Origin: Prorocentrum cordatum | Lineage: Eukaryota; Sar; Dinophyceae; Prorocentrales; Prorocentraceae | Assembly: GCA_963575745.1 (NCBI GenBank) | Contig: CAUYUJ010003025.1 | Location: 305,207-369,206, forward strand | Direction: 5' to 3' | Length of the DNA stretch: 64,000 nucleotides | Shown here: positions 41,831 to 52,829 of the stretch, piece by piece | Layout of the letters: each line of letters opens with the position of its first letter | Numbering within the stretch: the first letter of the stretch is position 1 | The notes under the pieces: model-generated | The model's database searches: none | Seen by the model: the letters and a program-made list of their open reading frames with translations, nothing else | Told to the model about the DNA's origin: nothing | Position numbers and translations under genes: made by a program

Positions 41831-42437
41831 AGGACCGCGTGCAGCCAGCATTAGTTGCCACCGTCGTTGGATGGATCCGATCTCGAGCCGTCGGCGCTGT
41901 CTGGCTGGGCACCCCCTGCACCGGCTGGACGCGCGCCTTGCGGCGCCCTCTCAGATCGGACAGCCGCCCACTTGGGCGACCCGGCCTCTCGGAGCCGCTG
42001 GCAATGCCGCTGTGCGTGTGACTATCATAATAATGTGTGCCTGCCTCGCCGCCCGCATTCCCGTTTTTCTCGAGAATCCTAAGACCTCGCAGATTTGGTC
42101 GCACCCGCAGCTCGCTCGTCTCTGTCGCAGATCTTGTTGCCATAAGTCTGTATTGCACCAGTGCCAGTTTGGAGCTAAGTATAAGAAGGCTACCACCATC
42201 TTGTCCTGGGGCGCCTGCTCCACGCGCGCGCTGGAACGAGCGCGCGCAGGTAAGCGCATCTGCAGCAAGACAGGCAATCATCATGTTATTTTAGAGGGCA
42301 ACGACGAGCAGGAACGCAAGCGCACCGCGGTGGCCGCTGAGTGCCCTCGCCCACTCGCTCTGGCCGCCACTCAGTGCATCATCGATGCGATGCACGTTCA
42401 GCCCGGCCTCGCCCTCCTGTCTCTTGCGATGAAATGA
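41730..42437 (+). pseudogene. Element II C-terminal methylase-like domain
   Basis: First frame: VLELFCGGGAIAKAVLACGL and AAFGLDW, the SAM-binding motif I of C5-type DNA methylases, then VGAVWLGTPCTGWTRALRRP with the catalytic PC dipeptide. After a shift near 41960 the next frame (to 42437) has AARIPVFLENPKTSQIWSHP (ENP motif), HQCQFGAKYKKATTIL, SKTGNHHVILEGND and a final RTAVAAECPRPLALAA. This ENP / CQ.G...KKAT / RT..A pattern fits the DNA-methylase relatives known from DIRS-type elements. Here it lies after the recombinase, whereas classic DIRS elements have it before. Confidence 0.75.
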
Positions 42438-42484
42438 TTCGTTTTTTGTGTGTACGGTCTTCGGCCAACTGTACCTTCGGGATC

Positions 42485-42635
42485 GGGTGCGGGCCGCGCA
42501 GGTGGTTCACACGAGCGCCGCCGCGCTCCACGTCCAGCCCCTGCCGCCTCTCAGCTCGATCGGCTCTTGATAATGCCTGGCCCTCTGGTGCCCCAGAAGG
42601 AAAAGGATTCCTGGCCCGGGAGCCGCTGCGAGCTG
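42485..42635 (+). repeat. Element II repeat B1
   Basis: Begins GGGTGCGGGCCGCGCAGGTG and ends GGGAGCCGCTGCGAGCTG. It matches B2 (42747-42896) with about eight or nine differences. Confidence 0.85.
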
Positions 42636-42705
42636 GTAGTTTTCACAACTGAGGGCTAAGCAGAGGCAGAGGTCCGATGTACTCATAAGTTGGCTCTTAG
42701 TTTTT
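42636..42705 (+). repeat. Element II repeat A2
   Basis: Begins GTAGTTTTCACAACTGAGGG and ends GGCTCTTAGTTTTT; second copy of A1 at 29007. Confidence 0.85.
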
Positions 42706-42746
42706 CCCATGGCCATCCTGACACGCCTCCTCGCACAAATTTGACG

Positions 42747-42896
42747 GGGTGCGGGCCACATAGGTGGTTCACACGAGCGCCGCCGCGCTCCACGTCCAGC
42801 CTGTGCCGCCTCTCAGCTCGATCGGCTCTTGATAATGCCTGGCCCTCTGGTGTCCCAGAAGGAAAAGGATTCCTGGCCCTGGAGCCGTTGCGAGCT
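42747..42896 (+). repeat. Element II repeat B2, right end of element II
   Basis: Second copy of B1, ending GGAGCCGTTGCGAGCT. The next base starts the TA/CA microsatellite. Confidence 0.85.
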
Positions 42897-42898
42897 AT

Positions 42899-42955
<57 letters not shown>
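42897..42955. repeat. (CA)n(TA)n microsatellite
   Basis: About 60 bases of CA then TA repeats adjoining the right end of element II, mirroring the AT/CATA microsatellite at its left end. Confidence 0.95.
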
Positions 42956-42956
<1 letters not shown>

Positions 42957-42984
42957 GTGGGTGTGTGAAGTCGTGTTATTCGGT

Positions 42985-43330
42985 GATCTGATTCGTGATA
43001 CGTTGCTATGCTATGGTATGATCAGACCAGGGTATGATATGGCATGATTTACTATGACATTGTATGGTATGATGAGGTATGCTATGGCATGACATGATAT
43101 GGCCGCATGTGATATGATACGCTGTGGTATGAGGTGGGTGAGTGTGATTTGCGGTGGTGCGATCATATATGATCTGACATGGTAGGATGAGGTACTATAT
43201 CGGATGCTGCTTTGATACGTATTATTCTAAGGTGTGGCATGGCATGATATAGTATCAGATTACATGCTGTGCTATGATGTGATACGGAATGCTATGATAT
43301 GATGTGGCATGAATTGGTACGATTGCTGAT
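42985..43330. repeat. Degenerate TATGGTATGATATG array
   Basis: Loose repeats of five- to ten-base words such as TATGGTATGA and TGATATGGCA. No frame of interest. Confidence 0.75.
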
Positions 43331-44984
43331 GTCCTTGAAGATCTTGCCTGTAACCACATGGGCAGAAATGCGATGGTAGCGTGCGGCATGGTATGCTATG
43401 CGACACGTCCATATATGTATACAAGTAGACGCTTGTATGTATATATGTATGAATGTATACATCACGTATGTCATAGATTTGGATGAGCAGTAAGGGCCAT
43501 CACAGACATTGGGAGTAGGACGACACAGTCTGATGAGCAGAAAGAGATAGCATATTCTGCGTCCCAGAGCTCGGATCCCCTTCGTTTCATTCGTTTGTTT
43601 CTTCCGTCCTCGCCCTCGCCTCTCTCCTTCAGGACCCCTCGGGCCCCTCCCCGGGCAGCAAGCCTTCCAACACGGCCTAAGAACTCCAATTTGCCCAAGA
43701 GATTTTGACTGCGACCCATGAGCCCACAACATGGGCTTCCATGTATTAGAGTACGACTCGGATCCAGGTTGCTTCGATATGAGTCAGGCTTCCAAGAGAG
43801 CCCAAGATGTCCCCACGAGTTCCTCAGAGAGCCTCAGAAACGCCAATATGGGCCAACACTGCCCCGAGGCAAGCTCTGATATAGCCCCAACACAGCCCAA
43901 GAGAGCCAACGTAGCTCTGAGAAGGCCCCATGATGACCCCAAGAGTCTCCCCTTCGTCGATCGTCGTGCTCCCGTCCTCATCCCTCGTGCAAGGGGCCGG
44001 GCACGCATGCCACTTATGATTTAGATTATGTCTTGTAGCCGATCGTAGCAGGCTAGCGCAAATCGGTCTCCACCTTTCAGTTGGCAGGGTGGCCATGAGC
44101 GTGCTAGTGGAAAGCGGTGAGGAGCTGTAGTGGTGCGGCAGAGGTTATTCAGCGTGGTGCGTCCTGGAGACGGCAGTGAAAACACAGCAGCAGGCCAGGT
44201 AATGCAGGGCGCAATCGGGGACTGGTTGGTAAATTCTAGGCCCGTTGCGCTTCGACATTTTACTGCTTTTTGTTTGCGCATGCGTTTCTCAGGACAGTCT
44301 GCTTGTTTTGGTGTCATGGTGACGGCCTCGACCCCTATCTCGCAAGTCTCCTGGGCTGCAGTCTGCACGCTGCTGTTGAGGCATTGGGCCACGCAGCACA
44401 TCTGTGCAATGCTCTAGCGCTAGTGCTACTTTGAGTTGAGGGTAGAAAAGCGTGTAGCATATAATCGCACCGGTTGCGGTCATTTCTGATTGGCATTCTG
44501 TTGACATTACCTTGTGTGGCCCGTGTGGCGGGCGGTCCTAGGCTGACGGTGGGTGTTCTGCTCTAAGCGGTCGATGGAGCGGGGAGCGTTGGAGTGGGGC
44601 GCCCGCGCGCACCAAGGGAACCTGTGACCGCGGAGAACGTTGCCGGTTCTCTCACGGCGACTCTGGCGGCGGCGGCCGCGGAGGCGGGTGGGTGCCGCAA
44701 GAAATTTGGGTCGCCCGAGCTGCGCGCACCGCACGGTTGGATGGGGGGCTTTCAGCATCAGGCGTTCAGGGGGGTCGTCGGAGAGGATTGGTTTGTGAGG
44801 ACCTACGGACTTTGCATTGCCGACGCGTTATTTGTTTACCGCTAGTGATCTTCGCTGGCGCGACTGCCCGGTCTGTTTCTCCTGATCGTGGTTTCATGCT
44901 GCGAAGCGTTTTTACCGGCGGAGCCGGGTGAAATTCCGTACCCGCCGGCTGACTGATGACTGACTGAACGTCAGGGGACAGCTC
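43331..44984. other. No gene recognised
   Basis: At 43790-43935 there is a weak CCCAAG-type array (CCAAGAGAGCCCAAGATG, and so on). The rest has only short frames (95 codons or less) without motifs. 44.0-44.5 kb is AT-richer, 44.6-44.9 kb GC-richer. Confidence 0.5.
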
Positions 44985-45540
44985 GGGAGACACATTTCAA
45001 ACCGCCCGCGGGAGCGCAACCCGGCGGCGCAACCGCAACCGCGACCGGGCGACACATTTCAAAGCGCCCGCGGGAGCGCGCAACAGCAACCGCAACCGCA
45101 ACCGGGCGACACATTTCAAAGCGCCCGCGGGCGCGCAACCGCAACCGCAACCGGGCGACACATTTCAAAGCGCCCGCGGGAGCGCGCAACCGCAACCGCA
45201 ACCGCAACCGGGCGACACATTTCAAAGCGCCCGCGGGCGCGCGCAACCGCAACCGCAACCGGGCGACACATTTCAAAGCGCCCGCGGGAGCGCGCAACCG
45301 CAACCGCAACCGGGCGACACATTTCAAAGCGCCCGCGGGCGCGCAACCGCAACGGCAACCGGGCGACACATTTCAAAGCGCCCGCGGGAGCGCGCAACCG
45401 CAACCGCAACAACGGGCGACACATTTCAAAGCGCCCGCGGGCGCGCAACCGCAACCGCAACCGGGCGACACATTTCAAAGCGCCCGCGGGAGCGCGCAAC
45501 CGCAACCGCAACCCGGCGACACATTTCAAAGTGCCCGCGG
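44985..45540 (+). repeat. ~51-bp satellite with two alternating variants
   Basis: About eleven copies of a unit reading GGGCGACACATTTCAAAGCG, CCCGCGGGAGCGCGCAACCG, CAACCGCAACC. From the second copy on, units with GGGAGCGCGC and units with GGGCGCGC alternate regularly, giving a dimeric higher-order period of about 100 bases. The minus-strand frame across it (Arg/Leu repeats) is a by-product. Confidence 0.9.
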
Positions 45541-45544
45541 AGGG

Positions 45545-45790
45545 CTAGGGCGAGTGCGAGGACGAGGATGGCGAGGAGGAAGGAAGTGGAGGGGGAGGAG
45601 GAGGAGGATGGTGAGGAGGGGGAGGAGGACAATGAGGAAGAGGAGACGGATGCCGAGGAGGAGGAGGAGGAGGACGAGGAGGAGGAGGACAATTAGGGGG
45701 TGGAAATGGATGCCGAGGAGGAGGGGGACGACGACGACGACGACCAGGACGACGACGACGACGACGACGAGGGCGAGGAGGAAGACTGAG
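45545..45790. repeat. (GAG/GAC)n purine-rich triplet array
   Basis: GAGGAGGAG followed by GACGACGAC triplets with interruptions. Acidic or Arg-rich frames here are artefacts. Confidence 0.85.
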
Positions 45791-46665
45791 CAACAGCAGG
45801 GGGATGGGCTGGGGGGGGGCAGGGGGCGGGGGACGACAAGGAGAAGAAGGAGGAGCCACTGGCGGAGGGCCCGACGACGAGCCCCCGCGTGGTCCGCGGT
45901 TCTCCGCCGGGACACTGCAGCGGGGAATCCCTATTCCACGCTGCTGCCTTTGATTTAGGTTTCATGCTGCGTGGTGGGCGCTAAGTAAGCGCCACAGGCT
46001 GCCTGTGCGCCTGCTGGGCATCACTTTCATGGGGTCCACGACACCGCTTGGCTTGAGCGTAAGCCGCCGAGGGTGGCGCTGAAGCATTGAAGCTATTGAG
46101 CCGCCCACCCAGGAGATATTGACACATTGCCTTCCAGAAGCGTGTGTCCCAAAAGCCTGAAGTCATCGAATCACTAGCATAAAGTGCCAAACGTGGGAGC
46201 CAGTTTCTTCAACCGAGTAGTTCGTTCTTCTCGGCGGACGCAAAGTGTAGCCATGATTGTTTCCCCAATGCCACTCTGTCTGCGCCATGTCGGCCGCCAC
46301 GAGCCTGCCATGTGAGCGGGAACATGGATAGCATACGACGCAGTCAGAGGAATGATAACATGAGTATGCGGAGATGCGGACGTGGATGGGACACAGCCGT
46401 TTCACAAGATGAGGGGGGGATGGGGCAAAGGAGGATCTGGACGATGGGCAGGTATGACGAGGAAAAGGACGAGCGCGACGAGTTTTAGCAACGGGCGCAG
46501 GAGCAGCGGAGGTAACAGAGACATCACGGCGAGGAGTTCGAGGAGGGATGGATCTACGTCACCAGTTCTCATGTCCCAAAGGAGAGGAAGGCGCTGGGGC
46601 AGCATAGCTTGTCGTCCAAGCGGCGCCTCATAGAGGAAGGGGAGGAGAGAGGCTGCTAATTCCAG
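45791..46665. other. No gene recognised
   Basis: Mixed sequence with short frames only. No motif seen. Confidence 0.5.
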
Positions 46666-47018
46666 AATGTGGAGGGTGGGGGGCTGAGAGTCAGGATAAG
46701 GATGGGGCGGAGGGGAGCAGAAGCGGCATGAGGGGCAGGGGGGAGGGACAAGGACGGATGAGGGAGCTGGGGGAGAGGAGGGAGGGACGGAATCTGAGAC
46801 GGACGATAGTACAGGTGGGCGAGGGAGGCGAGGAGAGTGGACGAGAAAGGAGGATTACCATGATGCTGGGGGAGGATGGGGGCTGGTGGAGCAGGGGTCG
46901 ACCTCATCGCTGTTACTCCTGTGCCGCCGATGCACGCGTAGATGTAGACGCACAGGAGGAGAAGGAGGAAGAGGAGGAGAGGGAGCAGGAAGATGATGAC
47001 GAGGAGGAGGAGGCTCCG
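46666..47018. repeat. Purine-rich G/A low-complexity sequence
   Basis: GGAGG/GAGGA-rich stretch with an AGGAGGAGAAGGAGGAAGAG run near 46960. It runs into the CCCAAG array. Confidence 0.7.
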
Positions 47019-47019
47019 A

Positions 47020-47150
47020 CACGAGTGGGCCCCCGAGGCCGCAGCAGGCACCCAAAAGGCCCTCAAGGGCCCCAGAAGAGGCCCCAAGAGGCCCCCACAG
47101 GGCCCACACAAGGCCACGCGAAGCTTCAACACTCGCTCCACGAGGCGCCC
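47020..47150 (-). repeat. CCCAAG-type array, copy G
   Basis: Words CAAAAGGCCCTCAAGGGCCC and CCCCAAGAGGCCC over about 130 bases; same family as the arrays at 6-11 kb. Confidence 0.75.
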
Positions 47151-47279
47151 GAGAAGCATCAGACCCCGAATTACAGGTATCCAAGGATCCTTTGGCCCAA
47201 CATTCAGGCACAGTAGCGGTATGGGCCGAAGGCCATCGATAGGTAAGCAATTGGTTTTGTGACGGACCCATTCTTATGC

Positions 47280-48190
47280 AGCCATGTGTAGCGAGGGCGC
47301 GGGTCTCTCCTCATACATTGCGGGGCATGCGTGCACAGGTGCGCTGGATTCCTTGTGGGGCACGATCCACATGAAGGGTGTGCCAAACAATTCGGATATC
47401 CCCGCGCGAAAGCGCCCACTGAGGCCGCAGGTGGACCTCGTCCAGGCACGACCCGTGCGAGGCATCTTCCGAGATGGGGGGGGGTATGCCATGCGAAGCT
47501 GCCAATTGGTGCCGTAGGTGGAGCTCCTTATGGGGCATGGTTCGCTTGACGGGTGTGCTGACAAGGGCGGGGAAGCGCTGTGCGAACTTTGTCTCTGGCT
47601 AAAGAAGGCGTGATCCGCGTGATGGGGTGTGCCGCAATGGCCAGGGGGGGCGGGGGAGATCCCTGCGGGCCACGATCCGTGTGAGAGGTGTGCCGAAGTA
47701 GACGGGAGAGCGGGATGCGAACTTTGTCTCTGGGACCGTCCGTGGAACTCCTTGCGGGCCATGATCCGTGTGAGAGGTTTGCCGAAGTAGACGGGACGAC
47801 GCGATGATGCTTCGCCTCCGCGCTCCGCCCAGGGCCAGATGGGCGCCCGCGCGAGCGGAGGGCCGAGTGGTTCGAGGAGTTGCGGCTCGTATACGGGCGG
47901 GATCAGGAGAGGTGAGCGGGGAAGGCTCTTGCCCTGGACTCGCAGGGTGGCGCTCGTTCCGCTGGGGTTTTCATGCGAAAGAGAAGACTTCGCTCTTGGC
48001 GCAACTGCACCTACTTGCGGGGCACGATCCGCGTCAGGGGCATGCCACTATGCGAACCTTGTCTCTGGCGACGTGGGTGGAACTCCCTGTGGGTCGCGAT
48101 CCCAGTGAGGCGTGTGCCGGCAAGCGCGGGGGAACGCTAGCCAAACCTGTCTCTGGGGCCGCAGGTGGAGCTCCTTGAAAGGCACGACCC
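47280..48190 (+). repeat. ~90-100-bp degenerate tandem repeat
   Basis: About eight copies built from GGTGGAGCTCCTTGTGGGGC, ACGATCCGCGTGAGGGGTGT, GCC, a purine-rich spacer and GCGAACTTTGTCTCTGG. Related in inverse orientation to the repeat at 9905-10245. Confidence 0.75.
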
Positions 48191-48302
48191 ACGCGACAAT
48201 CATGTCCTCCGATGCCAAACACTTTAGACTACAACTAGAGCCTGCTAGACCCTAAGCGCGCGCGAAGCGCCCGCGTGGTTCTAGTATGTATATGTGCGTA
48301 TG

Positions 48303-48345
48303 TGTTTCTCTCTTTCTCTCTCTCTCTCTATATATACATATACCT
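48303..48345. repeat. (TC)n / (TA)n microsatellite
   Basis: TCTCTCTCTCTC followed by TATATACATATACC. Confidence 0.85.
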
Positions 48346-48394
48346 ATACGACCACCCTTCAGGTGATAAGGAGGTTCGGGGGGGGACGAACCAA

Positions 48395-48620
48395 CGTCTC
48401 ACTCGATCAGTCTCACTATCGATCTCACCATCGATCTCAGTATCGGTCTCGCTCGATCGATCTCCCTCGATCGATCTTACAATCGATCTCACTCGATCTA
48501 TCTCACAATTGATCTGACTATCGATCTCACAATCGATCTCACAATCGATCTCACAATCGATATCACATTCGGTCTCACTATCGATCTCACTATCGATATC
48601 ACAACCGCTCTCACAATCAA
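48395..48620. repeat. ~12-bp repeat ATCGATCTCACA
   Basis: About eighteen degenerate copies of ATCGATCTCAC(A/T), leading into the CAT array. Confidence 0.85.
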
Positions 48621-48624
48621 CGTT

Positions 48625-49715
<1,091 letters not shown>

Positions 49716-49975
49716 GCGGGACACCGGCGGGACACCGCGGGCCCCCGGCCGCCCGGAAGGGAGTCATTTGGTCCGGCCGCGCCTCAGCCACACGGGACAC
49801 CAGCGGGACACCGGCGGGACACCGCGGGCCCCCGGCCGCCCGGAAGGGTGTCATTTGGTCCGGCCGCGCCTCAGCCACACGGGACACCAGCGGGACACCG
49901 GCGGGACACCGCGGACCCCCGGCCGCCCGGAAGGGAGTCATTTGGTCCGGCCGCGCCTCAGCCACAGGAGACTTT
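49716..49975 (+). repeat. 87-bp tandem repeat, three copies
   Basis: Three nearly identical copies at an exact 87-base period (marker CGGAAGG at 49754, 49841 and 49928). Each carries CGGGACACC two or three times. 87 is divisible by three, so a 29-residue repeat stays open on both strands. Confidence 0.95.
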
Positions 49976-50098
49976 CTCTCGCCCGCCCACGCAGCTTCGC
50001 CTCGCCCGCACGCACGGCACGCACGAACACGAAACCGAGATCGATTTTCCGGTAGGGGGGCTCTCCGTTACACTTCGATCTCACCCCCTCACCTCCGA

Positions 50099-50141
50099 TA
50101 CATATATATATATATATATACATGCATGTATATATATACAC

Positions 50142-50174
<33 letters not shown>
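50099..50174. repeat. (TA)n microsatellite
   Basis: TA repeats interrupted by CATGCATG and CACG. It lies at the broken 3' side of element III. Confidence 0.95.
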
Positions 50175-50179
<5 letters not shown>

Positions 50180-50351
50180 CAGGGCTTGAGATTCTTGTCG
50201 CAGATGCCCCTGAGGTGGTAGCCACATGCCTCCCCCACTGGACTCCTCGCAGGGCCACGATGGCTTTCTCGAGCGACCCGGCCTCCTCCAGCACCGAGTC
50301 GCCCAGGGCGACCAGTTGGCCAACCCTGCCGGAGTCAAACTCTGGGTGCTC

Positions 50352-51235
50352 CTAGAGGGAGTCGTAGTAGGTCCCCGCCGCCGCGTCCTCGAGCCTGGGC
50401 GCCTCCTGGCCCGCGCTGCCTTCTGGGGTGTCTTGATCACTCGCCGCCTCGCCGCCTCTCGCGATCTCTCCTGCCCTCGTGGACTCCCTGCTCATGGCCC
50501 CGATCGCTTTGGGGAGGACGCCTACCTCGTCGCGCTGAAAGATTGCCCACCCCCCGCGTTGATGACCCGCCGCGCGCCGCGCACGCTCGGCAGCCCGAGC
50601 GGCTCGGGTCCGTTTGAGGACAGTCATCGCGACCAGCTCTGCCATTTCGCGCGAGTAGGTCTCGTTCCTTTTGGTCACCGTCTTACCCTGGACCGTGTTG
50701 TGCGCGTGGTCTGCGCTGCAGCGCAAACTCAAGGCCTTGGCGACGTCGTCGGACGCGGCGGCGATCCTCGCCGGTTTGAGATGTACACCGCCTGCCGCTC
50801 TGCGGAGGTTGAGCGCGCACTGGTCGAGGCGTACTTGTTGCCAGGAGGGTCCTGCCAACAGCGTTTCCAGCTGCTTCCACGCCGCCGAAAGCCACGGGTT
50901 CTCTGTGGAGCAGCCCCGACCCTTCTCGGTGCGCTCCGCCATGATCTGCTTGGCCAAGGCGAGGAAGATCGCGCCCTCTTTCTTGACCTGGGAGAGGCCG
51001 ACGCCGCGCGACTCGTTCAGGGCGACGAAGGCGCAGAAGGCGGTGCACGGCCAGCTGATCCACGTTTCGTAAGGGGTCGCATCTGGCCACCACGGTCTTC
51101 AGCAGGCTCCTGTCCCGCCGTCGGCGTAGGTCGTGGCCGTACTGGAGCCCTATCTACGGCCGAGCCGCCCGTCTGGTTGATGGCTTGGGAGATCCTGGCC
51201 TCGCCCGTGAAGATCTCCAAGAGGTCAAGGCGTTC
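50352..51235 (-). pseudogene. Element III C5-methylase-like domain
   Basis: Motif I reads LLEIFTGEARISQAI (near 51220). After one or two shifts (an extra T near 51072) the catalytic strand reads TWISWPCTAFCAFVALNESR, with the PC dipeptide at about 51044-51049. Then come LALAKQIMAERTEKGRGC, STENPWLSAAWKQLETLL (ENP motif), QQVRLDQCALNLR, LKPARIAAASDDVAKALSLR, DHAHNTVQG and KRNETYSREMAELVAMTVLK. The order of motifs fits the DNA-methylase relatives of dinoflagellate elements. The last 100 codons (to 50352) are of mixed composition. Confidence 0.7.
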
Positions 51236-52745
51236 ACTCGGGGGTGGGAGCGCTTGCGCCTGGTCACCAAGCCCGCACGAATCTCCTCTTCGCTCGGTGT
51301 GGCCTGGACCTCGCCCGCCTTCCCGCGCTCCAGCTCCTCGCCCTCCTCGTCCTCACCTGGCACGGCCTCCTCCAGGAAGCGAGCGGATCTGGCGAGGGCC
51401 CCCTCGCTCAGGAGCCCCGTCAGGAAGCCCGACGCAGGCCGCCGAGTCACAGCGATGCCAGCAGCCTCGGCGCACCTCTGGCACGCTAGCGCCCCCGGAT
51501 GCGACGGCGGCGACCTAGTGCTCAGCGCCAGCTCCAGCAGCACCTCCCATCCTAGCGCCGGAAGCTCCTGCACGTCGATCCCCGCGCTGCACAGGTGGCC
51601 AAAGATGCCCGGGCCCGGGGCGACGAGCATGCGCATGTGCCCCTTGTGCATGAGCACCCACAGGATGTCCTCCTCCTGGCGCGTGAACTCGGAGCCGACG
51701 ATGAGCTCGACCGCCGCCCGCCCATGGAAGTCCACCCGCACGGCCCCGAGCGCCTTGCTGCGCAAGAGAGTAGGCAGCATAGCAGCGTACATGCGGTAGT
51801 CCTTGTCGTGGTCGCGGTGGGTGAGGTCGTGGCAGAAGATGCGGAGGTCAGCCTCCGCCTGGGCGAGCGTCCCCGGCGTCTCGCCGAGCGCTCCTTCTGC
51901 GTCCCAGGCGGCCGTAAGCAGCTCCTTCCTCAGCCTCAAGCCCTCCTCCTGGACATCAATGGCCGACGGCCGCCCCCCGGGTCGCTCCGCGTTGTTGCCG
52001 ATCATGGCGGCCGCCGCCACATTGATGATCGCGCGATCGCGTAGCTCGATCTCGGGTGGGTTGAGGTGGGCGGCGCGCTGCAAGCCGCCCAGAGCCGCCG
52101 TGGCGTCGGCGCCCAAGGCCAAGTGGTCGCAGTAGTCCAGCATCTGCCAGCAGAGGCCCGCCAGCACGAGCGTGCCCTGGTCTGGCTCATCGTCTGCGCC
52201 CCAGGTGATAGGGCCTACCTTGGCCTGCCCTGGGGCAACCTCGCCCGCCTTGCTCCGTTGGTAGTAGAGCTGCAGAAAGGCCTCCGCCGCGCCCGCGAGC
52301 TCAGGGCATCCGAACTCGACGGCATGAGCTGCCAGCGCCTCGACATCGCACTGCTAACCTGCCTCCTGAGCCGCTCGCACTCTGTTGCGCAAGTAGCAGC
52401 CCAGCAAGCCGTCCTCCGAGGCCACGTGCTGCAAGTTGGGGTCGGTGTCGATCTCGCGCATGACCTCCTTGCGCCTCGCCAGTTCCAGAGTGGAGTCCGG
52501 CAGCGGGGCTCGCTGCTGCTTCGCTTGGTGGTGATTGGACAGCCACTTGGCGTCCGGGCCCTGCAGGGTCAGGCGCAGGTGCTCCTCGAGCTCCGTGGGG
52601 TTCAAGTCCTTCAGCTCTTCGGGCGCTTCGACCCAGCCCATCGGACGTGGCTCAGCTCCCCCCGCCGCCTCGACCTGCCAAGCACGGGGCCTGGGGCGCT
52701 CGCAAGCTGGCTGCGGCGGCTCGGGGTGCTCATCCCTGAGGGATG
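51154..52745 (-). pseudogene. Element III linker before the methylase
   Basis: One frame runs from about 52740 to 51154 with a single TAG at 52356-52354. Segments: APEELKDLNPTELEEHLRLT, IDTDPNLQHVASEDGLLGCY, AAIINV-type helices (RDRAIINVAAAAMIGNNAER), LRIFCHDLTHRDHDKDYRMY, VDFHGRAAVELIVGSEF, EDILWVLMHKGHMRMLVAPG. The HKGHMRML stretch is one I recall upstream of methylase domains in dinoflagellate elements. No catalytic function is known to me. The frame is lost just before the methylase motif I. Confidence 0.55.
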
Positions 52746-52829
52746 CTCAGGTCAGCACTTGCACCCTCCGCCGCCTCGCGGGGGTCGACCTTGTCGTCCG
52801 CAGGTGTGCACTCCCTCACTTTCGGCCCG

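Larger units (their letters stand above)
29007..42896 (+). mobile_element. Outer YR retrotransposon (element II), split direct repeats
   Basis: Ends are defined by split direct repeats: A1 29007-29075, then after the body B1 42485-42635, A2 42636-42705 and B2 42747-42896. This A1-body-B1-A2-B2 order is the Ngaro/PAT type of YR retrotransposon. The body encodes a small membrane-type ORF, Gag, RT, RNase H, tyrosine recombinase and a C-terminal methylase-like domain. The Gag frame is split by the nested element I (29578-36716). Without the nested element the length is about 6.75 kb. Several frameshifts, two TAG stops and diverged A repeats (about 87% by eye) show that it is old and inactive. Both ends touch AT/CA microsatellites, and no target duplication is visible. 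Confidence 0.8.
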
